Shown piece after piece: positions 27,580 through 35,106 of a stretch of 64,000 nt of DNA. The first letter of the stretch is position 1. The number at the start of each line of letters is the position of its first letter. The stretch is taken from positions 1 through 64,000 of the forward strand of contig NZ_CAMIFY010000008.1 of the NCBI RefSeq assembly GCF_946222985.1, written 5' to 3'. The translations under genes and the position numbers were made by a program. The notes below the pieces were generated by a model. It had not been told where the DNA came from. It was given only the letters and a program-made list of their open reading frames with translations, and ran no database searches. This DNA comes from an uncultured Corynebacterium sp. Lineage in GTDB: Bacteria; Actinomycetota; Actinomycetes; Mycobacteriales; Mycobacteriaceae.

Positions 27580-28518
27580 TCAGGCGTCGAGTGCGCCGGA
27601 GTCGCCGCCGCCGTAGGCCGGGTCCTCCTCGACGGAGTCGATGCGGCCGTCGCCGTCGGTGTCGCTGTAGCGGATGTCGGACCAGCCGTCGCCGTCGCGG
27701 TCGATTTCGAGTTCGTCGACGCTGCCGTCGGCGTCGGAGTCGGTCCAGACGTGGTCGATGCGGCCGTCGCCGTCGGTGTCGACGTGGAGCTCGGAGAAGG
27801 TGTCGCCGACCGGCTCGCGCATCTCGGCGTCGACGACGCCGTCGCCGTCGAGATCGAGCGACAGGGTGTCCACCGCGCCGTCGCCGTCGGTGTCCGTCGC
27901 GGCGACGACTTCGGCGGCATCCAGGTCGATGGTCACGTCGGGGCCGGTGACCTGGCCGCCGACGTCGTAGTTGGCGGCGTCGCCGGTGGGAGCGGTGGCG
28001 TCCGGTGCAGAATCCGGCGCGGGCGCGGCCGGGGCGGTGGCGTCGGCCGCGGCGGTGGCGCCGTCGGGAGCGGGGGCCGAGGCCGCGGCACCCGGCTGAT
28101 CGGGGGTCACACCCTGGCCGTCGAGGAACTCGTCGACGTCGGCCTTGCTGTTCAGGGTGGTGTCCAGGACGGCGTCGTCGGTGGTGTCGAACTGCACCGA
28201 ATCGGCTTCGCCGTCGCCGTCGAGATCGCTGACGACGGTGTCGATGTAGCCGTCCTCGTCCAGATCCAGGACGACCTGGTCGATCTCGCCGTCGCCGTCG
28301 AGGTCCGAGGCGCTCATCACGTCGTTGGCCGATTCCTCGAGCACCTCGTCGAGGCTGATGCCCAGACCGGACTCGGGGGCCGGGGCGGTGGAGTCGGGCG
28401 CGGGTGCGGTGGTCTCGGGAGCGGCGGAATCCTGCGGCTGGTTCTTCTCGGCGGCGGTGTTGTCGGCGGCGGAGGCGTCGGTGTTGCGGTCGGTGGTGCG
28501 GTCGTCGGTTCCGGACAT
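27580..28518 (-). CDS. Asp-rich Ca-loop repeat protein 2
   Basis: A 312-aa paralogue of the protein at 26851. Order: Thr/Ala/Pro-rich N-terminus (1-50), a short conserved-looking helix ISLDEVLEESANDVM, four DxDxDG loops, an Ala/Pro/Asp-rich linker (about 130-185), then six more loops such as DTDGDGAVD, DRDGDGWSD and DTDGDGRID. Ten loops in all could bind several calcium ions. No signal peptide or membrane anchor. It is divergent from the dynamin pair (214 nt apart) and carries promoter copy 2. Not recognised as a named family; a loose analogy to mycobacterial IniB, which precedes iniA-iniC, is positional only. Confidence 0.75.
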   Translation of the reverse strand: MSGTDDRTTDRNTDASAADNTAAEKNQPQDSAAPETTAPAPDSTAPAPESGLGISLDEVLEESANDVMSASDLDGDGEIDQVVLDLDEDGYIDTVVSDLDGDGEADSVQFDTTDDAVLDTTLNSKADVDEFLDGQGVTPDQPGAAASAPAPDGATAAADATAPAAPAPDSAPDATAPTGDAANYDVGGQVTGPDVTIDLDAAEVVAATDTDGDGAVDTLSLDLDGDGVVDAEMREPVGDTFSELHVDTDGDGRIDHVWTDSDADGSVDELEIDRDGDGWSDIRYSDTDGDGRIDSVEEDPAYGGGDSGALDA

Positions 28519-28575
28519 GATGTCGTTCCTCTCGGATGGTGCGTGGTCGCGGTGTCCCGCGCTTGTCGACGATGG

Positions 28576-28602
28576 GATGCCCCGGATGGCCGGAATGTTC
28601 CC
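28576..28602 (-). promoter_or_regulatory. ECF-type promoter, copy 2 (Asp-repeat protein 2)
   Basis: On the minus strand: GGGAAC (28602-28597), ATTCCGG, 16-nt spacer, GCATC (28580-28576) then CCATCG. The start codon is 58 nt downstream, with AGAGGAA before it. It has the same arrangement as copy 1, including the ATTYCGG after the first box and CATCG after the second. Confidence 0.7.
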
Positions 28603-28646
28603 GTTGCCAAAAAACTATCCCGGAACTACGTTTCCCGCCGCACCTT

Positions 28647-28652
28647 TATGAT
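28647..28652 (+). promoter_or_regulatory. Possible -10 box of the dynamin operon
   Basis: TATGAT 80 nt before the dynamin start is a good housekeeping -10 hexamer, but no convincing -35 lies at the right distance. The shared ECF element is not present on this strand. A tandem GAACCGGACC repeat (28680-28702) lies in the leader. Confidence 0.35.
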
Positions 28653-28731
28653 TGCCGTGAACCCCCGAGCCCCGCTCGAGAACCGGACCGAGAACCGGAC
28701 CGCGACCCACACCCCCATTTTGAGGACACCG

Positions 28732-30588
28732 ATGACGACGAGCCCCGCCGACGCCCGCGCCACACTGCGACGCGACGTCGAAAAGGCGGCGAAGACGCTG
28801 TCGTCGGCCGTGAAGATCCTCGACCGCTACGGCCGCACCGACGCCGCCGCGGCGGTGCGGCGGACGTGGGCGGACACGCGGCTGCGGGGCACGGTCGTCG
28901 TCGTCGGCGAGGTCAAGCGCGGAAAGAGTTCGGTCATCAACGCCATCGCCGGCACCCGCGATCTGATGCCCGTCGACGTCGACGTGTGCACGTCGGTTCC
29001 GGTGCAGGTGCTGCGCGCCGACGAGGACCTCGACGTCATCGACCTCCACTTCGGCGACCGCGTGGAACGCGCCCCGGTCTCCGAGCTGCCGGAATGGTCG
29101 ACGACCCACGGCGCACGCGTGGCCGATCCCGACACCCCCGAATTGCCCACGGCGCTGACGGTGCGCGTCGGCGGCGACCACGTGCCCAAGGCGTTGTTCA
29201 TCGACACCCCCGGTGCCGGCGGCCTCGATCGCGGGGCCATCGACGTGGCGCTGTCGCGCGCCCGCGGGGCCGGGGTGCTGCTGATGGTGTGCGACGCGAC
29301 GACGCCGATCACCGCCCCCGAGATGGAGATCCTCGGACGGGCCGCGCAGGCCGCCGGATCGGTCATCGTCGCGGTGACCAAGACCGACAAGAACCTGCGC
29401 CGGTGGCGCGCCATCGTCGACGACGACCGCCGGCTCATCCGCGAACACCTGGGCCGCGACGTGCCGGTCATCGGAGTGTCCAGCCTGCGCGCCGTCGACG
29501 CCGCCGACATGGCCGACCCGCAGCGCCGCGCCCGCGTCGAGCGGTCCTCGGGCATCGCGGAGTTGCGCGCCCGCATCGACTCGGAGATGGCCCGCGGCGC
29601 CCTTTTGTCGAAGATCGCCGCGTTGTCCATGGCGGAGTCGGCGCTGGAATCGGTGGCCGCCACCGTCGACGCCGACCTCGCCGCCGTCGACGGCGCCGAG
29701 GACGTGGTCCCGGAGCTGGAAGCCCGCCGTGAGCAGTTGCGCCGGCTGCGCGATCACGGTCAGGAGTGGGAGCAGATCCTCGCGCGCAACATCACCGTCG
29801 CACGGCAGACGATCATGTCGGACTTCGACGTCGAGACCGACCGCATCCGCGAAAAGTGGATCCGCACCATCAACGCCTCCGGCATGAAGGTGCTGCGCTC
29901 GAAGCCGCAGGTGTTCACCTCCCGGATCGAGGAGGAGCTGTCGGCGCTGGCGGAGCGCACCGTCGGCTCCCAGCTCGACGTGCTGCGCCGCGAGGCCACC
30001 GCCTTGTTCGGCGACGACCACGAATGGGAGGCGATGGCCGGCGCCGCGCTGATGTGCATCGCGCCGGGCGGGGCGGGCGGCGAGCGCCACACCGTCGCGT
30101 CGAAGACGGAGAATCTGCTGGACCCGGGCATGGTGACGTTGGGCATCATCTCCGGTCCGGCGCTGGCGTCGGCCGGCGGCGGGGCGCTGGCGGCGATGGG
30201 TCTGGCCACCATCGCGCTGCCCGCCGCGGTCATCGGCGGCGGCTGGCTCGGCGTCAACATGGCCTACCGCGCGATGCGCAACGGCAAGCAGCACCTGGTG
30301 ACGTGGATCCGCGAGACGGTGGCGGCGATGCGCATGAGCGTCAGCCGCAACATCGACACGATGGTGGCCACGCTGCGCACCGAGATCGTCCTGCGCTACC
30401 GGGCCCGGCTGCGCCGCGAGGGCGACGAACTCAAGCGCCGCATCGACGACGCCCGCGCCGCCGCCCGCGCCTCCGACGAGGAGCGGCGGCAGACGCTGGC
30501 GCGGTTGGGGCGCAACAGGGAGATCGTGGCGACGGTGCGCAAGGAACTGGCCGCGAGCGCCACGACGCTGAGGGGAGCGGGCCGATGA
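28732..30588 (+). CDS. Dynamin-like GTPase (IniA type)
   Basis: A 618-aa dynamin-family GTPase. GTPase motifs: GEVKRGKSS (P-loop, about residue 60), Thr in the switch region CTSVPV, DTPGAGG (G3, residue 158) and TKTDK (G4, about 216). A long helical stalk follows, with an Ala/Gly-rich hydrophobic segment at about 467-511 that could act as a membrane paddle. Mycobacterial IniA has this layout and works in membrane maintenance under cell-wall drugs. The next gene is a second dynamin-like GTPase in ATGA overlap, as in iniA-iniC pairs. TGAGGA precedes the ATG. Confidence 0.85.
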   Translation: MTTSPADARATLRRDVEKAAKTLSSAVKILDRYGRTDAAAAVRRTWADTRLRGTVVVVGEVKRGKSSVINAIAGTRDLMPVDVDVCTSVPVQVLRADEDLDVIDLHFGDRVERAPVSELPEWSTTHGARVADPDTPELPTALTVRVGGDHVPKALFIDTPGAGGLDRGAIDVALSRARGAGVLLMVCDATTPITAPEMEILGRAAQAAGSVIVAVTKTDKNLRRWRAIVDDDRRLIREHLGRDVPVIGVSSLRAVDAADMADPQRRARVERSSGIAELRARIDSEMARGALLSKIAALSMAESALESVAATVDADLAAVDGAEDVVPELEARREQLRRLRDHGQEWEQILARNITVARQTIMSDFDVETDRIREKWIRTINASGMKVLRSKPQVFTSRIEEELSALAERTVGSQLDVLRREATALFGDDHEWEAMAGAALMCIAPGGAGGERHTVASKTENLLDPGMVTLGIISGPALASAGGGALAAMGLATIALPAAVIGGGWLGVNMAYRAMRNGKQHLVTWIRETVAAMRMSVSRNIDTMVATLRTEIVLRYRARLRREGDELKRRIDDARAAARASDEERRQTLARLGRNREIVATVRKELAASATTLRGAGR

Positions 30589-31997
30589 ATCAGCACCAGC
30601 GCGATCCCGTCACCGCCGCCATCGACCAGGCCCTCCACGCCCTGGCCGCCGGTGGCGGGGATCTGCCCGATCACGCCAACCGGCTCGGGGGCATCCTGTT
30701 CTCCCCGCCGCGGGTGCTCGTCGTCGGCAGGCTCAAGGCCGGCAAGTCCACGCTGGTCAATGCGCTCATCGGCGACAACGTCGCCGCGACGGGCGCGCTG
30801 GAGACCACCAACGCCGTCACCGTCTTCCGCCACGGTGCGCCGTCGCGCGCGGAAGTCGTCGGCAACGACGGCCGGCGCAGCAGGGGAGTGCTCGACGACG
30901 GCGTGCTCGTCGACGTCGGACGGCCGGTGCCGGAGGTCGCCTACGTCGACCGGTACCTGCCGTCGGCGGCGGTCGAGCAGATGACCATCATCGACACGCC
31001 CGGCATCGCCACGCTGACGGTGGACAACCGCGACGCCACGCAGCGGGCGCTGATCGACGGCTACGCCCAGACGCGCGACGCCTCGGTCGACGCCGATGCC
31101 GCGGTGTTCCTGTTCGATTCGGCCCCCCGGGCCGACGAGCGGGGGTTCGTCGGAAAGCTCGGTTTCACTCCGCTCAACACCATCGGCGTGCTCGCCCGCG
31201 CCGATTCCTTCGGCGAAGGCGCCTTCGGGCGCCGCGACCCGCTCGACCACGCCGACCGGTACTGCGGGGTGCTGCGCGGGCGGTTGGCGTCGCTGATGGG
31301 CGAGGTCGTGCCGGTGTCGGGGCTGATGGCCGAATCCGCGGCGACGGGCCGGGTGACCGAACCAGTGGCCCGGGCCGTTGCGACGCTGGGGCGCCTGGCC
31401 CCGGAGGACCTCGTCGAGGAACTGGAGTCCGACGCGCCGACCCGCATCGACCGCGACGTCCGCGATCGCGCGCTGGACCTGCTCGGCGAGTACGGCGTCG
31501 CACGCGGTGCGGAGGTCGCCGCGGGCGGGGCGGTGGCGCTCAACGACTGGCTCGAGCAGCGCTCCGGCATCGCGCGGCTGCGCCGGGTGCTCGGCGGCGG
31601 ACTGCTGCGCTACGCCACCCTGGGCCGCGCCGCGCGCCTGCTCCACCAGCTGGAATTGCTCGGGTACTCGCACGAGCGCTCCGCCCACGTCCGGCACGTG
31701 CACGGGGTGCTGTCGAGTCAGCCCGCGATGACGCCGGTGATGCTGTTCACCGCCTACCGGGGCCTGGCCGCGACGTCGCCCGGGTCGCGGCTGATGCCGA
31801 TGCTTCACGACGCCCTGTCCGGCGCCACGCCCGCCGAACGCCTCGGCCTCCCGGCCGCCGCGGACCCCGCGCACGTGCAGCGGCGCGCCCGTGAAATGTA
31901 CGGGGAGCTGCAGCAAATGGCGCTGGTCGGACGGTCGGCGGCGGAGGAGGATTCCCGCGTTCGCCTCCTCGCCATGGTGTCGGCGCTGTTAAGCTGA
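30585..31997 (+). CDS. Dynamin-like GTPase (IniC type)
   Basis: Partner of the preceding GTPase, 470 aa. P-loop GRLKAGKST at about residue 48, conserved Thr in LETTNAVTVF, and IIDTPGIATL (G3, residue 137); the G4 position reads LARADSF. The helical remainder is shorter than in the first protein and lacks the long hydrophobic segment. Paired bacterial dynamins commonly form heteromeric assemblies on the membrane. ATG overlaps the previous stop. The Hsp70-like gene begins 33 nt downstream and is probably in the same transcript. Confidence 0.83.
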   Translation: MNQHQRDPVTAAIDQALHALAAGGGDLPDHANRLGGILFSPPRVLVVGRLKAGKSTLVNALIGDNVAATGALETTNAVTVFRHGAPSRAEVVGNDGRRSRGVLDDGVLVDVGRPVPEVAYVDRYLPSAAVEQMTIIDTPGIATLTVDNRDATQRALIDGYAQTRDASVDADAAVFLFDSAPRADERGFVGKLGFTPLNTIGVLARADSFGEGAFGRRDPLDHADRYCGVLRGRLASLMGEVVPVSGLMAESAATGRVTEPVARAVATLGRLAPEDLVEELESDAPTRIDRDVRDRALDLLGEYGVARGAEVAAGGAVALNDWLEQRSGIARLRRVLGGGLLRYATLGRAARLLHQLELLGYSHERSAHVRHVHGVLSSQPAMTPVMLFTAYRGLAATSPGSRLMPMLHDALSGATPAERLGLPAAADPAHVQRRAREMYGELQQMALVGRSAAEEDSRVRLLAMVSALLS

Positions 31998-32030
31998 CCG
32001 GGTTAGTGAGCCTGCCGAAAGGAAAAATGC

Positions 32031-34013
32031 ATGTCCGGTTGGAGATTGGCCATCGACTTCGGCACGTCCAACACCGCCGCCGCCCATAGGGCGGCCGGTC
32101 AGGGTGGGCCGCCGGCGGAGGCGTTGGCGTTGTCGCACCAGGGCAACCTGCTGCCGTCGGCGGTCTTCGCCGACGAGTCGGGTTTCGCCGTCGGACACGT
32201 CGCGCTCAACCAGGCGGAATCGCGCCCCGATGCCTTCCTGCCGGAGCCCAAGCGGGCGATCGGGTCGGAGACGGCGCTGCTCGGCGGGCAGCGTCATCAG
32301 GTCTCGGAGATCATCGCCGGGGTGCTCGGCGCCGTCGCCGACCGGGCGCGCCGGTTCGCCGGCGGGTCGATGCCCGATGACGTCGTACTCACCCACCCGG
32401 AGGCCTGGGGCCGCGCGGAGCTCGCGCGGCTCGTCGACGCCGCCGAGCGCGCCGGATTCGAACGCGGCCGGGTGTCGCTGGTGTCGGAGCCGCGGGCGGC
32501 GACGTACTGGTACTCGTCGCGCCATCCGCTGTCCCCGGGGCAGAAGGTAGCCGTGTTCGACTTCGGTGGCGGCACGCTCGACGTCGCGGTGCTGACCCCG
32601 TCGGCCGACGGCTCCCTGCAGGTCATCGCCGCGCGCGGCGACAACTCTCTCGGCGGTCGCACCCTGGACGCCCGCATTCGCGCGTGGGTCGAGGAGGAGC
32701 TGGAGGAAAACGACACCGAGCTGCTCCGGGCGCTGCGCTCCGGCGCGGCGGGACCGGCGCTGGCGCTGGACCGCTCGATCCGCACGGCCAAGGAAGTCCT
32801 GTCCGAGGCTCCGCGCGCGACGATCACCGTCGCCGCGCAGGGCCGGGAGACCGCGCTGGTGCTCACCCGCGGCGAGTTCGAGGAGCTCATCGCCCCCGAC
32901 GTCGACCGTGCGCTCGACGTCACCCGCGCGACCCTGCTCGACGCGGGCCTGCGCCCCGATCCGTCGACCGCCCTGTACCTCACGGGCGGATCCGCGCGGA
33001 TCCCCTACATCCAGAACCGGCTAGGTGAGCTGGCGACGGTGGCCACCCTCGACGACCCGAAGACCGTGGTCAGCCGCGGCGCCCTGATGGGGCCGACGCG
33101 ACGGGCCGACGACGTCGACGCCGGCGTGACCACGTGGGTCGGCCCCGGTGCGATCGCCGGTGGCGCGGGTTCGATGGCCGTGCCGCCCGTGGCTCCGCCG
33201 CAGGCGAATCAGGCCGCGCCGGCTCCGCACGCGCAGCAGGCTCCGCAGGCATCGCAGAATCAGCAGGCCCAGCAGTTCGCGCAGCAACAGCAGTACCCGC
33301 AGCAGACGCCGCAGCGGTTCGCGGCCGCACCGGGCACCGCACCGGGCTCGGTGTCGACGGCATCTTCCGCATCCGCCGCGAAGTCCGGTTCCAAGTCCGG
33401 CGGCTCGAAGCTGCCGGTGCTGGCGCTGGTCGGCGTCGCGGCCCTGTTGATCGTCGGCGGCGGCGCCTGGGCGCTGACCCCCGGTGGCGACGAGGGCGGC
33501 GAAGGCGGCGGCAACGGGGGCACCGAAACGGCGACCGAGGCGACCGAGCAAACCGAGACGACGGCCGCCGCCGAGGCATGGCCGACGCCGCGGCTGACGG
33601 AGAACGACGAGATCATGTCGCTGGTCCAGACGAACCTGCCCGCGGAGCTGACCGACGGCATGTCCAATTGCTCGGACACCGAATCCATCATCAGCGTCGG
33701 GCTCGGCACCGATTCGTTCCCCTCGTACCTGTGCGGCTACGACTCCGACACGTCGCAGCGCACGGGGATGACCATCGCCAACGTGATCACCGATGAAACG
33801 GCCATGGAGGCCGTGGCCAATCACGCCGACAGGAACGAATCCGACCTGAAGGAGGTCGCGAACGAGGGCGGGACGAAGGTGCTGATGGAGGAAAACGAGG
33901 TCTTCTCGTTCTTCTACTACCTCGATGAACCCGGCGGATACGTCTTCCGCTCGGGCCACTTCGACGACGGCGATCAGACCCGGGCGTTCCTGCGGGACAA
34001 AGGCCTGATCTAG
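32031..34013 (+). CDS. Membrane-anchored Hsp70-like protein with extracytoplasmic domain
   Basis: A 660-aa protein. Residues 1-355 are an Hsp70/actin-type nucleotide-binding domain: LAIDFGTSNTAAA (phosphate 1), VAVFDFGGGTLDVAVL (phosphate 2) and LYLTGGSARIPYI (adenosine). The Hsp70 substrate-binding domain is absent. Instead come a Pro/Gln/Ala-rich linker (380-440), one membrane span (about 461-482), a Gly/Glu/Thr-rich stretch and an extracytoplasmic domain to 660 with two cysteines (NCSD, YLCGY). AAAGGA lies upstream of the start. The topology suggests ATP-dependent signalling or clamping across the membrane; the role is unknown. Its stop overlaps the convergent sigma gene by 4 nt. Confidence 0.85.
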   Translation: MSGWRLAIDFGTSNTAAAHRAAGQGGPPAEALALSHQGNLLPSAVFADESGFAVGHVALNQAESRPDAFLPEPKRAIGSETALLGGQRHQVSEIIAGVLGAVADRARRFAGGSMPDDVVLTHPEAWGRAELARLVDAAERAGFERGRVSLVSEPRAATYWYSSRHPLSPGQKVAVFDFGGGTLDVAVLTPSADGSLQVIAARGDNSLGGRTLDARIRAWVEEELEENDTELLRALRSGAAGPALALDRSIRTAKEVLSEAPRATITVAAQGRETALVLTRGEFEELIAPDVDRALDVTRATLLDAGLRPDPSTALYLTGGSARIPYIQNRLGELATVATLDDPKTVVSRGALMGPTRRADDVDAGVTTWVGPGAIAGGAGSMAVPPVAPPQANQAAPAPHAQQAPQASQNQQAQQFAQQQQYPQQTPQRFAAAPGTAPGSVSTASSASAAKSGSKSGGSKLPVLALVGVAALLIVGGGAWALTPGGDEGGEGGGNGGTETATEATEQTETTAAAEAWPTPRLTENDEIMSLVQTNLPAELTDGMSNCSDTESIISVGLGTDSFPSYLCGYDSDTSQRTGMTIANVITDETAMEAVANHADRNESDLKEVANEGGTKVLMEENEVFSFFYYLDEPGGYVFRSGHFDDGDQTRAFLRDKGLI

Positions 34014-34555
34014 GCCCCGACGCCGGCGTCGGTCAGCGCGGCCTTGAGTTTGGATCGGCCGCGGTTGAGGCGGGTCTTCACCGTCGCCACGGCCACGCCC
34101 TGGTGGTCGGCGATGTCCTGGTAGGTGAAGTCGGCGTATTCGCGCAGGACCACCGCCTCGCGGAATTCCGGCGGCAGGGTCGCCAGCGCGGTGCGGACCA
34201 CGTCGACGGTGGTCACGCGCTCGGAGACGCCCGGCGCCCGGTCGACTTCGTCGTCGCCGGCGTCGGCGTCGGGGGTGTCGCGGCGCTTGCGCACCAGCAT
34301 CAGGGCGGCGTTGGAGGCGATGCGGTGCATCCACGTCGAAAAGCGGGAGTGGCCCTCGAAGCGCTCCAGGTTCCGCCATCCGGCGATGAGCGCGTCCTGC
34401 AGGGCGTCTTCGGCGTCCTGGCGGTGGGACGTGATGGACAGGCACACGGCCCAGAGGTGATCGCGGTGCGGCCGCACGAGCTCGCCGTATGCCGCCGAGT
34501 CGCCGTTTCGGGCGCGACGGACGAGGTCGAGTTCCACGTCGCGGTCACGGGTCAC
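34010..34555 (-). CDS. ECF-type RNA polymerase sigma factor
   Basis: A 181-aa group 4 sigma factor with region 2 (AAYGELVRPHRDHLWAVC, QDAEDALQDALIAGWRNL, FSTWMHRIASNAA) and region 4 (LATLPPEFREAVVLREYADFTYQDIA, VKTRLNRGRSKLK). GTG 34555 is chosen because homology begins directly after it and it lies 7 nt after the stop of the upstream acidic-protein gene; the reading frame upstream is Thr/Pro-rich and unlikely to be coding. No zinc-binding anti-sigma gene follows. The operon promoter resembles those of two nearby Asp-repeat genes, which suggests autoregulation. Confidence 0.88.
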   Translation of the reverse strand: MTRDRDVELDLVRRARNGDSAAYGELVRPHRDHLWAVCLSITSHRQDAEDALQDALIAGWRNLERFEGHSRFSTWMHRIASNAALMLVRKRRDTPDADAGDDEVDRAPGVSERVTTVDVVRTALATLPPEFREAVVLREYADFTYQDIADHQGVAVATVKTRLNRGRSKLKAALTDAGVGA

Positions 34556-34562
34556 CGTCGGA

Positions 34563-34991
34563 TCACCACTCCTGGCCGGGGTCGGCGGGATCGTCGAGCG
34601 GCGGGTCGAACGGTTCGATCGGGTCGTCGTAGGAGGACGCGGGGTCGGTCTCGGGCCCGGGGAGCGGATCGGATGCGGCGTCGAGGTCGTCGAAGGTTTC
34701 GTCGCTTGACGACGTCGCGGCGTCCACGTCGTTCGGCTCCACGTCGGTTGCGGCGTCTTCGGCGAGGGGATCGGCCGCCAGGGGATCGTCGGCGTCATCG
34801 GACAACGCGATGGAATCGAGGTCGTCGTCGACCGGGGCGTCGGACGGGGTGTCGTAGGGGACGAGGGAATCGTCGACGTCGTGGGCGTCGGCGCTCACGG
34901 CGTAGTCGAGGAGACCGTCGAAGATGCCCGTGTCGAGGTGCATCGGCGCGGATTCGGCCAGATTCAGATCCGGCTGGTCGTCGTCGATCAT
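34563..34991 (-). CDS. Highly acidic low-complexity protein upstream of the sigma gene
   Basis: A 142-aa protein rich in Asp, Ala, Pro and Ser with almost no basic residues. It starts MIDDDQPDLNLAES; the only part that looks foldable is near LDTGIFDGLLDYAVS. The regular DxDGD loops of the two repeat proteins are absent. No signal peptide or membrane span. GGGAGGTG precedes the ATG. Its place as first gene of the sigma operon makes it a candidate modulator of the sigma factor or an effector; this is inference from position only. Confidence 0.7.
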   Translation of the reverse strand: MIDDDQPDLNLAESAPMHLDTGIFDGLLDYAVSADAHDVDDSLVPYDTPSDAPVDDDLDSIALSDDADDPLAADPLAEDAATDVEPNDVDAATSSSDETFDDLDAASDPLPGPETDPASSYDDPIEPFDPPLDDPADPGQEW

Positions 34992-35064
34992 GGCCACCTC
35001 CCTTTCCTGGAGGGAATTATTCCATGGGTCGCGTCACGGCCGCGGCATGGACTGTCACCCATGT

Positions 35065-35091
35065 GATGCGCGGGGCGCGAGAAATGTTCCC
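35065..35091 (-). promoter_or_regulatory. ECF-type promoter, copy 3 (acidic protein-sigma operon)
   Basis: On the minus strand: GGGAAC (35091-35086), ATTTC, 16-nt spacer, GCATC (35069-35065) then ACATG. The start codon is 74 nt downstream. Both boxes and spacing equal copies 1 and 2, so the sigma factor encoded in this operon probably recognises all three. Confidence 0.7.
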
Positions 35092-35106
35092 GCGCGCCCG
35101 AGTCGG

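Noticed and set aside
26851..28518. Regularly spaced GTCGCCGTCG-like repeats resembling a CRISPR array
   Set aside because: They are codons of the DxDGD loops (GAC GGC GAC) in two coding genes; spacing is 33-36 nt but there are no unique spacers or cas genes.
28621..28660. Fourth ECF promoter (CGGAAC at 28621-28626) for the dynamin operon
   Set aside because: No GCATC box at the 16-nt distance and no GGGAACATT core; a TATGAT -10 is more likely.
27560..28731. IniB homologue next to the dynamin pair
   Set aside because: Asp-repeat protein 2 occupies a similar place, but it has neither the Gly-rich repeats nor the N-terminal domain of IniB that I know; the similarity is positional.
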